Shown piece after piece: positions 39,133 to 45,977 of a stretch of DNA of 64,000 nucleotides. Positions within the stretch are counted from its first letter, which is position 1, and each line of letters starts with the position of its first letter. Source of the DNA: Halotia branconii CENA392. Lineage in GTDB: Bacteria; Cyanobacteriota; Cyanobacteriia; Cyanobacteriales; Nostocaceae. The stretch is taken from NCBI RefSeq assembly GCF_029953635.1, contig NZ_CP124543.1:3761455-3825454 (forward strand). Reading direction: 5' to 3'. Below the pieces are notes generated by a model that did not search any database, was not told the DNA's origin, and saw only the letters and a program-made list of their open reading frames with translations. The position numbers and the translations under genes were made by a program.

Positions 39133-40326
39133 TTACTTCTCAGCCAACACCTTCACCAGTTCACGGAACAGTAACCGCGTTCCGATCGCAGCAACTTTCA
39201 TTCTCACCAATTTGACCGGGCGGCCTGCTGCTTTCTCGGTATCCAGTTTCTCACCTAAAGTTTTGCCAATATCATTTTTTAACCGCGATCGCTTGGGTTC
39301 AATCCTGGTAAAAACCCACTGCCACAAAGCAAGCCGGCATAAGTCAGAACCTCCAACCACTTTAACTTTACGGCTATCCCCGGATGCCTCCAAGCTAGGA
39401 GCAACCCCCAAAGCCTTCTGAAATCTTCTTAAAGATAAGTGCCGCTTGGTAGACTTTTTGGAGTTTCGACCCTGGCGTATTTTCACTTCTGGCTTGCCAT
39501 CTTCACCCAGGAAACCTGCCAGCGGGTAAATTTGGGAGAGAACGATCGCGCCGAGACGATCACCAAAGCCAAACCTGTGGAAAACTTCAAGGTAAGGCTG
39601 AAATCTAGCGTCAGACAGCAATTGCTGTAACTCTGTTTCAATTGCTAATTCTTCAAGTTGCAGATTGCATAATCGTTCGGCGTGATAACGCACAGTATCG
39701 CTAATTCCTAGTCCTGCGGTTGTTTTGTAAAGGTTGTCATAACGTTTACTGGTGCGTCTTTGGGCTAACCATCCCCAAAGCAAAGGTACTAGACCAGCTT
39801 CACCGCGACGCGATTGCACTTGTGCAACTTCGGGGAACTGCCAAGCCAAATCCTGACGCAAACGGTTGATTATGGGGTTTTGGACGCGGTTTAAATGTGC
39901 GAGTCTCAGCACTAGTTCCCTAATTCTGACAATAGTTTGATCACGAATTTGGAGAAACCGACGCTGATCAGCATGGTAGTCAAAGTAGTAACAAGCGAGT
40001 GCTAGGGAATCCGCATCATCATCTTTATCAGGTAATGCTAGGTGATTGGCTCGATAATTTCTTAACTCTCTGTGACCTACTAAGCAAACCTCGACACCTG
40101 CGCGGGCCAAGTGAGTGCCCCAAAGCTTGCTGTAATTGTTGCCTGTTGGCTCCATCAATGCAATATCCGGCTTGAGTGCCAAAAGCTCTTTAATCCCGGC
40201 GCTGTTGGCACTTAAGCGATAGAACGGACATTCATAATAAAATTGTCGTGGCACATCTGGCTTATCTAAAAGCAGACACGCAACAACTGAGGACTTGCTC
40301 ACATCAAGTCCTAAAATTCTGGTCAT
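39133..40326 (-). CDS. IS110-family (DEDD) transposase/recombinase
   Basis: A 397-residue protein. The N-terminal RuvC-like DEDD domain shows Asp in ILGLDVSKSS, Glu in ALMEPTGNNY, and the Asp pair in LPDKDDDADSLALA. The C-terminal Tnp20-type domain has FQKALGVAPSLEASGDSRKV, which includes the candidate catalytic Ser. This architecture is that of IS110 transposases and Piv-type invertases, which need no terminal inverted repeats and, in studied IS110 members, use a bridge RNA. The close downstream neighbour suggests a resident gene rather than a complete IS. Confidence 0.85.
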   Translation of the reverse strand: MTRILGLDVSKSSVVACLLLDKPDVPRQFYYECPFYRLSANSAGIKELLALKPDIALMEPTGNNYSKLWGTHLARAGVEVCLVGHRELRNYRANHLALPDKDDDADSLALACYYFDYHADQRRFLQIRDQTIVRIRELVLRLAHLNRVQNPIINRLRQDLAWQFPEVAQVQSRRGEAGLVPLLWGWLAQRRTSKRYDNLYKTTAGLGISDTVRYHAERLCNLQLEELAIETELQQLLSDARFQPYLEVFHRFGFGDRLGAIVLSQIYPLAGFLGEDGKPEVKIRQGRNSKKSTKRHLSLRRFQKALGVAPSLEASGDSRKVKVVGGSDLCRLALWQWVFTRIEPKRSRLKNDIGKTLGEKLDTEKAAGRPVKLVRMKVAAIGTRLLFRELVKVLAEK

Positions 40327-40621
40327 TCAATTTACCTCTTGGTGGTTTTATGTCCCTGATGCCGTGCCTGCGAATCACCCGTAAGCCAGTAGCTTTTTTC
40401 ACTCTCAAGGCAATGCCGCAGCGGTCAACTGCGGCGACATGGGATAAAGACAGAACACAGACCAGTAACCGAGCTTACGAACCTTGGAAAGCCACAAGAG
40501 CTTGTTTCTCCACAAAAGCCCTAAATTACTGGCTGTTGTGCTGTGCGTCTGGGTTGGACTCCAGACCGCGACGTGAGCAGCGCTCACGTTTCGCCGGTGA
40601 GTCAGTCCGGCTCATCAGGCG
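40327..40621 (-). ncRNA. Candidate structured (bridge-like) RNA leader of the IS110-type gene
   Basis: The 295-bp non-coding stretch upstream of the recombinase is unusually G+C-rich and hairpin-dense. Stems are GCCGCAG/CTGCGGC (40415-40435), GTCTGG/CCAGAC (40547-40566), ACGTGAGC/GCTCACGT with a three-base loop (40571-40589), and GCCGG/CCGGC (40593-40611). In IS110-group elements the guide RNA is encoded in this position. No guide-target pairing was worked out, so this is inference from position and structure. Confidence 0.45.
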
Positions 40622-40840
40622 TTATTCTTGGCTAAGTCGTGTCGTTTCCAGCAAATTAACAAGTTCAAGCAAATCTTCATTAATAGCTTCATGAGATTCA
40701 GCGTTTGGTTCCTCAATGTCACCCACAAACTTTATTAATTGTTCGAGTTTAAATTTGGCTTTAAATAATTTGTGCCAAAGTATGTAGTAGTACCAGCTTG
40801 GATCGGGTTGAGGAATGCTTGATAAATCTTCGTTATTCAT
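40622..40840 (-). CDS. Small acidic protein of unknown function
   Basis: A 72-residue protein from the ATG at 40840 (MNNEDLSSIPQPDPSWYYYI); an upstream in-frame start at 40873 adds 11 residues. It has a Trp/Tyr-rich segment and a helical acidic C-terminus (EAINEDLLELVNLLETTRLS). No recognised domain. It belongs to the leftward operon. Confidence 0.55.
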   Translation of the reverse strand: MNNEDLSSIPQPDPSWYYYILWHKLFKAKFKLEQLIKFVGDIEEPNAESHEAINEDLLELVNLLETTRLSQE

Positions 40841-40903
40841 AGTTGATTTTGAGCAATTGCGATCGCATTTCAAAAATTTGGGTTAATTAAATATTGTGGT
40901 CCT

Positions 40904-41236
40904 TTAGAAATTTCCTAGTTCATTGGATGTGGTGGATGAGTCAAAAGGGATATCGTCTGGGTTTGGTTCCTCCGCCCCGGCTAATTCGTCTTTTTCAGCC
41001 TTGAGGCGTTCTACTTCTTTTTTAAGGTCATGTAACTCTTGCTTGAGTTGGCTAATCTCTGACTCTATTTGTTGACTGGCATCTTCTCTAACTTTTCGCT
41101 CTACTTTCTCCATAAGTCTGGAGGCTGCCTCTTCTGCGTCTTCGCCTTCAAAGATTTCAGCAAACATCTCTAAATGTTTACTTTCGTAACTTCCAGCATT
41201 GAAAATCCGTTTATAAGTAATGGTTTTAATTTGCAT
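40904..41236 (-). CDS. Coiled-coil protein of unknown function
   Basis: A 110-residue protein. The N-terminal part (IKTITYKRIFNAGSYESKHL, EMFAEIFEGEDAEEAASRLM) resembles a small nucleic-acid-associated domain seen in plasmid and phage proteins. A long coiled coil follows (IESEISQLKQELHDLKKEVE, RLKAEKDEL) and the tail is acidic (PNPDDIPFD), a C-terminal pattern reminiscent of SSB-type proteins. The ATG is next to the IS701 insertion: the 4-bp duplication overlaps the start codon, and the natural ribosome-binding site is now on the far side of the IS. Confidence 0.6.
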   Translation of the reverse strand: MQIKTITYKRIFNAGSYESKHLEMFAEIFEGEDAEEAASRLMEKVERKVREDASQQIESEISQLKQELHDLKKEVERLKAEKDELAGAEEPNPDDIPFDSSTTSNELGNF

Positions 41237-41238
41237 AG

Positions 41239-42598
41239 CGGGACTTAGGCAAAAAAAGAGAATAAAAAAGGCTATAATGCAGAATTAGCATAGGTTTTAC
41301 GTCAAACTAACCCCCATGAAAGAGACAACTCCCACAGCTATGCCCCCATGCTTTGAAAAATGGTGTCAAAGGTTTGACGATGTATTTGGTCATAAAGCGC
41401 AAAAAAGGGAGTTTAGACATTATTTAGGGGGGTTGTTAGGAGAAAGCGAACGGAAAAACTTGTTCCAGCTCGCAGAAAATGCCGTAGGAGTAAATTACCA
41501 CCGATTACACCACTTTTTGACAGATTCCCCTTGGTCGGCCACAAAGGTGAATGAACGACGCTTAGAGGTAATGAACAAGTGTAGTCAGACTAAAATCAGT
41601 AGGGGATTTAGCTTGATAATTGATGATTCAGGGCATAGGAAAAGTGGTAACTTTACCGAAGGTGTGGGAAGACAATATATCGGAGAAATTGGCAAGACAG
41701 ATAATGGAATAGTGGTGGTAACAACTCATTTATATGATGGGAGAAAAAGCCTACCATTAGATATAGAGTTATATCAACACGCTGATTCATTACCCGAAGG
41801 AAAACAAGACCCTCTATTTGAGAAAAAAACAGAGATAGCAATTAAGTTAATAGACCAAACAAGAGAGCGAGGATATCAACCAGGAATAGTGATTGTAGAT
41901 GCCGGATATGGTAACAATACATCATTCCTATTAGAACTAGAAAATCGCAAATTAAAGTATTTAGGAGGAATAGCCAAAAATCGGAAAGTCACAATTAGTG
42001 AGCAAGAGAATAATCAACGAACAATTAGGATAGATGAGTTAGCAAAGTCTATACCCCAAGAGGCTTTTAGCGAAACTCAACTCAATTTAGATAAACCTAG
42101 AAAAGTATGGGTAGCAACTTTTGAAGTAGAGATATCACGTCTGGAAGGTAAACGAAGTATAGCTATCGTCATGAATGCTGCTACTTTTTCTGATGCCACA
42201 GATATCGACTACTTTATTACCAATGTTTCTACATCTGTTGTAACTTCAGAATGGATAGTAAACACCTATTCTCAACGCAATTGGGTAGAGGTCTTTTATA
42301 GAGAAGCCAAGGGTTTTTTAGGATTGAAAGAATATCAAGTCCGAGATAAAACCAGTCTCATGCGACATTTTATCTTGGTATTTTGTGCCTATACTTTTGT
42401 CCTTTGGCATCAGTTGACTGGTGGTTTTAGACGTAGGTGGGCAACTAAACCGTTGAACACTTTTACTGAGGCTTTAGAAGCCTTTAGAACTGCTATTTCT
42501 TTCCGATTTATTGAGTGGTTGACTGTTAATCGTGACGTATTTGCCGCTCATAAAGCCAGTTTCGGCTTTATTTGGGCTTGATTTTTCCTTAAGTCCCG
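41239..42598 (+). mobile_element. IS701-family insertion sequence with ATAG target duplications
   Basis: A 1360-bp element bounded by imperfect inverted repeats: CGGGACTTAGGCAAAAA at the left and the complement of CGGGACTTAAGGAAAAA at the right. ATAG directly flanks both ends (41235-41238 and 42599-42602). It contains one intact transposase gene. IS701-family members typically duplicate 4 bp. The crisp duplications and intact gene suggest recent insertion. Confidence 0.93.
41316..42581 (+). CDS. IS701-family transposase
   Basis: A 421-residue DDE transposase. The catalytic residues are Asp in LIIDDSGHRKSG, Asp in IVIVDAGYGNN and Glu in WVEVFYREAKGFLGL, the last being the family's YREXK-type motif. 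It starts at the ATG at 41316 and fills most of the IS. Orientation is opposite to the surrounding operon. The frame is complete, so the element may be active. Confidence 0.93.
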   Translation: MKETTPTAMPPCFEKWCQRFDDVFGHKAQKREFRHYLGGLLGESERKNLFQLAENAVGVNYHRLHHFLTDSPWSATKVNERRLEVMNKCSQTKISRGFSLIIDDSGHRKSGNFTEGVGRQYIGEIGKTDNGIVVVTTHLYDGRKSLPLDIELYQHADSLPEGKQDPLFEKKTEIAIKLIDQTRERGYQPGIVIVDAGYGNNTSFLLELENRKLKYLGGIAKNRKVTISEQENNQRTIRIDELAKSIPQEAFSETQLNLDKPRKVWVATFEVEISRLEGKRSIAIVMNAATFSDATDIDYFITNVSTSVVTSEWIVNTYSQRNWVEVFYREAKGFLGLKEYQVRDKTSLMRHFILVFCAYTFVLWHQLTGGFRRRWATKPLNTFTEALEAFRTAISFRFIEWLTVNRDVFAAHKASFGFIWA

Positions 42599-42603
42599 AT
42601 AGT

Positions 42604-42672
42604 CCTGTGATATTTTTGACATTAGTTGAATCAGCCCAGAGGCGATCGCGTTACCTCCTTCACGCGATCGCT
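42604..42672. repeat. HIP1 pair forming an inverted repeat
   Basis: Two GCGATCGC-containing arms (GCGATCGCGT at about 42643 and ACGCGATCGC at about 42663) flank TACCTCCTTC. On the minus strand the loop reads GAAGGAGGTA, a strong ribosome-binding sequence, but no start codon follows in a useful place. It lies between the ATPase stop and the IS. Confidence 0.4.
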
Positions 42673-42678
42673 TTTGGC

Positions 42679-43890
42679 TTATGAGCCGAAATCCCTCCTA
42701 AGTTTTTCAATCAACCTCATTCCCTGGTCGTAACGCTTGCCTGTGTAACCTAAAATTTCGGTGGCAATGGTGCTGTCAGATTTTCCCTCCCCAAATTTCT
42801 GAATTAGCCGCCAAATCAAGCGGTTTTCATCCCCAGTATTTTCGCTATAATCCTTATCCTGACTAGTTTTCAGCGATTGTTCTGGGTGATTTTCAGTGCT
42901 GATCGCGTTGTTGGGCGATGGTTGGACTATGGTTGAACCATTCCGCATTGTTGCGGCTTTCATCTCGCGGTATGGGGGGAGTTTCAAAGGTATATCATCC
43001 AGTAAGCAGTGTGACTGGTCGGTTTTTAACCAGCTAATAAGCTGCTCATTTTTCAATGATTTGGCGTGTGCTTGAGCCTTTTTCCCCAGGCGTATGCGGT
43101 AGAAAGCATCAGCTAAATCACTTTTACCATCCAGCCCCCAGGCTGATACTCGGTCGTACTGACTGAGTAGAACTGTAAAGCGTCGTGCTTTTCGTCCCCT
43201 CCTAGCGTGACGCTCTAACCATTCGCCGGAACTGGCAACCTTTGAAACGAGTTCTGGGTATTCCTCGGCGATGATTACGCGCTCACTGCCAGCCAAAGCA
43301 CCGTCACCGCGCTCAGTTCTGAGTTTGAGTTGGTCACTCAAGTCCTCCAAATCCTCAGCCATTCCCAACTCAATCGCTGACCAATTCTCACCCTTGCCAA
43401 TGACCTCAAGCCCTTGCCAGTCGGTCGGTGTCCCCTCGCACTCGTAGACACGAACCCGACCGCCGACAGTGTAGGCGAGGTATTGGGCAAGGGTAGATTT
43501 ACCCGTCCCCATCTCGCCGATAATCATGACTTGCTTGCCCTCGATGGCACTGATGATATCGGTAATGATTTCCAGTGGTTCATCTACTGGTACGGCTGAC
43601 GCTTCAATGACTTGAGTCATGGGTGTGCCGGCATAGGGTAGGGCATCGTAGACTTTGAGTAAGCGTTTGACCCCAGCTTCCAACCCATCGCACAACCAAA
43701 TACCGAGTTTTAAGCTGGCGCGGGTGATGTTGACTGAGAATAGTGAAAGTGAAAATATCACCCTCCCCATTCCCCAGGCACAGTAACGCCCAAGAGTTTG
43801 TGCATTGGGTAGATGCATATCTACCCAAACACCAGCTGTAGTAGTTTTTGGAGGTGAGGCAACCTTGATGTCTATTAGGTCATTTGCCAT
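42679..43890 (-). CDS. P-loop ATPase, FtsK/HerA-like (packaging or DNA-transfer candidate)
   Basis: A 403-residue protein. A hydrophobic stretch at residues 44-67 could anchor it in the membrane. Walker A is GEMGTGKST (125-133), and Walker B is RVIIAEE (204-210). A strand-end Gln (FTVLLSQYDRVSAWG, Gln244) resembles the Q of HerA/FtsK ATPases. Residues 355-403 look like a small helix-turn-helix (SDSTIATEILGYTGKRYDQG). FtsK/HerA-type ATPases drive DNA translocation in conjugation, segregation or packaging of membrane-containing viruses. Which one applies here is unknown. It ends an operon of short overlapping genes. Confidence 0.65.
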   Translation of the reverse strand: MANDLIDIKVASPPKTTTAGVWVDMHLPNAQTLGRYCAWGMGRVIFSLSLFSVNITRASLKLGIWLCDGLEAGVKRLLKVYDALPYAGTPMTQVIEASAVPVDEPLEIITDIISAIEGKQVMIIGEMGTGKSTLAQYLAYTVGGRVRVYECEGTPTDWQGLEVIGKGENWSAIELGMAEDLEDLSDQLKLRTERGDGALAGSERVIIAEEYPELVSKVASSGEWLERHARRGRKARRFTVLLSQYDRVSAWGLDGKSDLADAFYRIRLGKKAQAHAKSLKNEQLISWLKTDQSHCLLDDIPLKLPPYREMKAATMRNGSTIVQPSPNNAISTENHPEQSLKTSQDKDYSENTGDENRLIWRLIQKFGEGKSDSTIATEILGYTGKRYDQGMRLIEKLRRDFGS

Positions 43891-44059
43891 AGGTCACCCC
43901 GTCTTTAAACATCGAAAATTCAGATTTACAGGTTTTTAAATTGTCTTGCAACTGCTGGATGTTGGCTTCATAACTGCCAGAACGGTCTTGATACCACAGG
44001 GTAAAACCTACAGCTAATACTGCAACCAATAGCCAAGACAAGTTACTTTCGCTTTTCAT
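43880..44059 (-). CDS. Small single-span membrane protein
   Basis: A 59-residue protein from the ATG at 44059 (MKSESNLSWLLVAVLAVGFT); an alternative start at 44077 overlaps the gene above. One membrane helix (residues 8-24) is followed by a soluble stretch (EANIQQLQDNLKTCKSEFSM) that could form a coiled coil. Its end overlaps the ATPase start by 11 nt, which suggests coupled translation and a joint membrane complex. Confidence 0.6.
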   Translation of the reverse strand: MKSESNLSWLLVAVLAVGFTLWYQDRSGSYEANIQQLQDNLKTCKSEFSMFKDGVTYGK

Positions 44060-44063
44060 GGGT

Positions 44064-44258
44064 TTAATCGAGTGCATCTAAAATCGCGTTTAAGTTGTAC
44101 AACGAGCTATCTGGTTCTGGATCTGCTTGGGGCATGGGGTCAAAGTTAGCGCTGATTGCTTGTCTGATTTCTGATTCAGAATTACCCAGATCCAAGTTTG
44201 GCTGTAAGTTCTGAACAGGTAGACTTGAATCTGGTGGAGGTAAACTACTGCTGTGCAT
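44064..44258 (-). CDS. Small Pro/Ser/Asn-rich protein
   Basis: A 64-residue protein, acidic and mostly disordered (SSLPPPDSSLPVQNLQPNLD), with a helical C-terminus (LYNLNAILDALD). It overlaps its neighbours by 14 nt on each side. Unrecognised. Confidence 0.55.
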   Translation of the reverse strand: MHSSSLPPPDSSLPVQNLQPNLDLGNSESEIRQAISANFDPMPQADPEPDSSLYNLNAILDALD

Positions 44259-44445
44259 TGGTTTGACCTCGGTGATAGTGTTCCATTGCCTGATTTACAG
44301 CCTGTTGATCTTCAGAAGAACGCCCCAAGTCTGGTTTATGAGGGTCATCTTTAGCAACGACTATTGATGCTTTCTCGGCTATATCCTGGGGAACACCGCC
44401 GGCTGTCAGGTGTTGCAGTGATGTTTTGTAAACTTCTAGGTTCAT
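44245..44445 (-). CDS. Small hydrophilic protein
   Basis: A 66-residue protein (YKTSLQHLTAGGVPQDIAEK, EDQQAVNQAMEHYHRGQ), helical and soluble in appearance. Its start overlaps the stop of the gene above by four nt. Unrecognised; its place in the compact operon is the main support that it is real. Confidence 0.55.
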   Translation of the reverse strand: MNLEVYKTSLQHLTAGGVPQDIAEKASIVVAKDDPHKPDLGRSSEDQQAVNQAMEHYHRGQTNAQQ

Positions 44446-44657
44446 CCTCCAATCCTCCGATACATAAAGGAATTGGTTGATGACCCCTCACGGGCAACCA
44501 ATTCCTCTTCTGGTGTATCTGCGATGATGTCAGCCCAGCCGGTTTTATCGTTGTTGCGGATGTTATTTTCAGCTAGAGCGCCAGTGCCGGGGCGAACTGC
44601 TTCAAACTCCTGAATTACTTTTTGTTCTTTGGGTGTTAGCGGTCTTGGTTCAGTCAT
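44442..44657 (-). CDS. Small protein of unknown function
   Basis: A 71-residue protein (RPLTPKEQKVIQEFEAVRPG, TGWADIIADTPEEELVAREG). It has a helical N-terminus and a basic C-terminal end (FMYRRIGG). It lies 40 nt downstream of the 120-residue gene and overlaps the next by four nt. Unrecognised. Confidence 0.55.
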   Translation of the reverse strand: MTEPRPLTPKEQKVIQEFEAVRPGTGALAENNIRNNDKTGWADIIADTPEEELVAREGSSTNSFMYRRIGG

Positions 44658-44697
44658 GGTAAATTTTAGTTACTCAATTGTTGAGTCAAAGCAAGCC

Positions 44698-45060
44698 CTA
44701 AGCGCTCACTGGGGCTTGTTTTGGCTTTTGATTTGGATGATTGGACAAAGAAACTCGAAAGCAGCGACCGGAACCGACCATCATCACTTCACGGTCAGCG
44801 AGGCGGACGGCCTTGCTACGGCTGACTTTCATCATTGGGAATGAACCATCAGCACTGAGACTAAACATTTCGTAGTTTTTGAGAGAGTTCCATTCCACAG
44901 CTGTACGGTCAGCCAAGCCGGAATACTCGACAGTATTCATGTCTGCGGCCGAGACTGCACTTGGTAAAGATGGTAAGTGCCGCTTCTGCTTGTTTTTGGG
45001 TTTATCGTCGGTCTTTGATCCTGTCTTAGTGCCATTAATGGCGGGTTCTAGTGCTTCCAT
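44698..45060 (-). CDS. First protein of the leftward operon, unknown function
   Basis: A 120-residue protein. The first 45 residues are basic and low-complexity (KTGSKTDDKPKNKQKRHLPS). The remainder looks like a small folded beta-domain (WNSLKNYEMFSLSADGSFPM, MKVSRSKAVRLADREVMMVG). It is the first gene downstream of the palindromic control region, so it is presumably transcribed from there. Unrecognised; a nucleic-acid-binding role is possible given the basic tail. Confidence 0.5.
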   Translation of the reverse strand: MEALEPAINGTKTGSKTDDKPKNKQKRHLPSLPSAVSAADMNTVEYSGLADRTAVEWNSLKNYEMFSLSADGSFPMMKVSRSKAVRLADREVMMVGSGRCFRVSLSNHPNQKPKQAPVSA

Positions 45061-45080
45061 AGTGGTTGCATAAGGGTATG

Positions 45081-45150
45081 ATGCACGGACTTAAGTCCGT
45101 GCATAGTGCTTTTACAGTCCGGGCATAGTGCGGTTTAAGTGCCACTATGC
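45081..45150. promoter_or_regulatory. Palindrome-rich divergent control region
   Basis: A perfect 24-bp palindrome (half ATGCACGGACTT) spans 45081-45104. GCATAGTG occurs at 45101-45108 and 45123-45130 and inverted as CACTATGC at 45143-45150, the last two forming a hairpin with a 12-base loop. This sits between the leftward operon start (45060) and the rightward RHH gene. Such clusters are typical of repressor operators or plasmid partition/replication sites. Confidence 0.6.
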
Positions 45151-45299
45151 ATGGTGTTTAGTACTGCGACACGCCGCAGTGATTTTTGCTAAAGGCTTGC
45201 TGCTACTGAGTTATAGCGTTTTTAGCCTCCATAATTTGGGTTTTTGTTTTGGTGTGCAACGCAAGGTTTAGGCGTTGGGAAACTAGTGCATAATTCATA

Positions 45300-45399
45300 T
45301 CTTAATAAGATACGGATATAGTCTAGCATCTTATATAATAAATTTTATAGAAAATCTTGGTAATCTTATATAAGAAGAAGTCCATCATGGTTTCAGAAA
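45300..45399 (+). promoter_or_regulatory. Promoter region with TCTTATATAA direct repeats
   Basis: ATCTTATATAA occurs twice (45330-45340 and 45362-45372), and a third related TATCTTAATAAGATA palindrome lies at about 45299-45313. TATATAAT is a good -10-like sequence. Direct repeats of this spacing are typical for ribbon-helix-helix regulators, and an RHH-like protein follows. Confidence 0.5.
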
Positions 45400-45612
45400 A
45401 TGTCGAAATCGCCGAAGTCCAAGCACAGAGAGCATGGAGAAATCAAGAAAGTATTCAGTATGGGGTTAACTCAGACAAGCGTGGAGGGGTTAGACAGGCT
45501 GGCACAGAAATTAGGGGTGAGTCGTTCGCAACTGATAGAAATGATTGGCAGAGGGGAGATTTCACTGAGCAATGTGGACAAGCAATTCTTGGGGGAATCA
45601 TTGATCGGCTGA
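45400..45612 (+). CDS. Ribbon-helix-helix-like DNA-binding protein
   Basis: A 70-residue protein. VFSMGLTQTSVEGLDRLAQK is followed by LGVSRSQLIEMIGRG, the strand-helix-helix pattern of CopG/RHH regulators, common as plasmid copy or phage repressors. A second frame (start at 45357 or 45387, stop at 45732-45734) is open across the whole gene. Its end (KTLDLIEESENRTAELKKHV, EELKELSTQF) is a convincing coiled coil. A frameshift near 45600 would fuse the RHH domain to that coil. Which arrangement is real cannot be decided from one sequence. Confidence 0.6.
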   Translation: MSKSPKSKHREHGEIKKVFSMGLTQTSVEGLDRLAQKLGVSRSQLIEMIGRGEISLSNVDKQFLGESLIG

Positions 45613-45734
45613 TCTCAAAGACCCTCGATCTCATAGAGGAATCTGAAAATAGAACAGCCGAGCTAAAAAAACATGTTGAAGAACTAAAAGAATTGTCTAC
45701 TCAGTTCCAGGAGAAAACTGAAAACAAAGAATAA
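45600..45734 (+). other. Coiled-coil tail in the frame overlapping the RHH gene
   Basis: The +0 frame (open from about 45357) ends in a 40-residue coiled coil. Its upstream part (QYGVNSDKRGGVRQAGTEIR) looks like a shadow of the RHH gene. It could be a C-terminal extension of the RHH protein reached by a frameshift, or the remains of a longer regulator. Confidence 0.4.
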
Positions 45735-45765
45735 CCCGTCCTACGTACAGATAGGGCGGGTTTAT
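45733..45765 (+). terminator. Rho-independent terminator of the RHH gene
   Basis: An 11-bp stem with one G-T pair (AACCCGTCCTA 45733-45743 / TAGGGCGGGTT 45752-45762), an 8-base loop, then a T-run. Confidence 0.85.
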
Positions 45766-45814
45766 TCATGGCGATCACGTCTAACTTCAAAACCGGGCGC
45801 GATCGCAGCTACTC

Positions 45815-45942
45815 TAAAAAAATACTCACCAGAGATTAAGTGGTGAGTAAAACTTTTCAAAATATCAAAAATACTAATGAATAATAACAGAAAACAAAAG
45901 ACTGAAATAGCAATTCAGATAACTTTTAATGCCGTCATTGAA
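45815..45942 (-). ncRNA. Candidate antisense RNA in the leader of the replication gene
   Basis: On the minus strand an extended -10 (TGTTATAAT, complement of 45947-45955) is followed about 100 bases later by a strong terminator. The terminator has 8-bp stem ACTCACCA/TGGTGAGT (45824-45831 and 45841-45848), then seven Ts. No leftward gene exists here to need it. A transcript of about 125 nt would be antisense to the 5' leader of the helicase gene, as in counter-transcribed RNA control of plasmid copy number. The -35 is not obvious. Confidence 0.45.
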
Positions 45943-45977
45943 AGTAATTATAACACAACATCTGGAGGAACTGAGAA

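Noticed and set aside
40540-40621. Integron attC site
   Set aside because: GTTGGAC/GTCCAAC resembles core boxes, but spacing and the outer boxes do not fit, and no integron integrase is present.
41235-42602. IS inserted inside a coding sequence
   Set aside because: The left duplication only touches the start codon and the right side is intergenic, so no coding sequence is split.
42679-43890. Filamentous phage Zot or a large terminase
   Set aside because: There is no terminase nuclease domain and no Zot-like features; the Walker B and Gln pattern is closer to FtsK/HerA.
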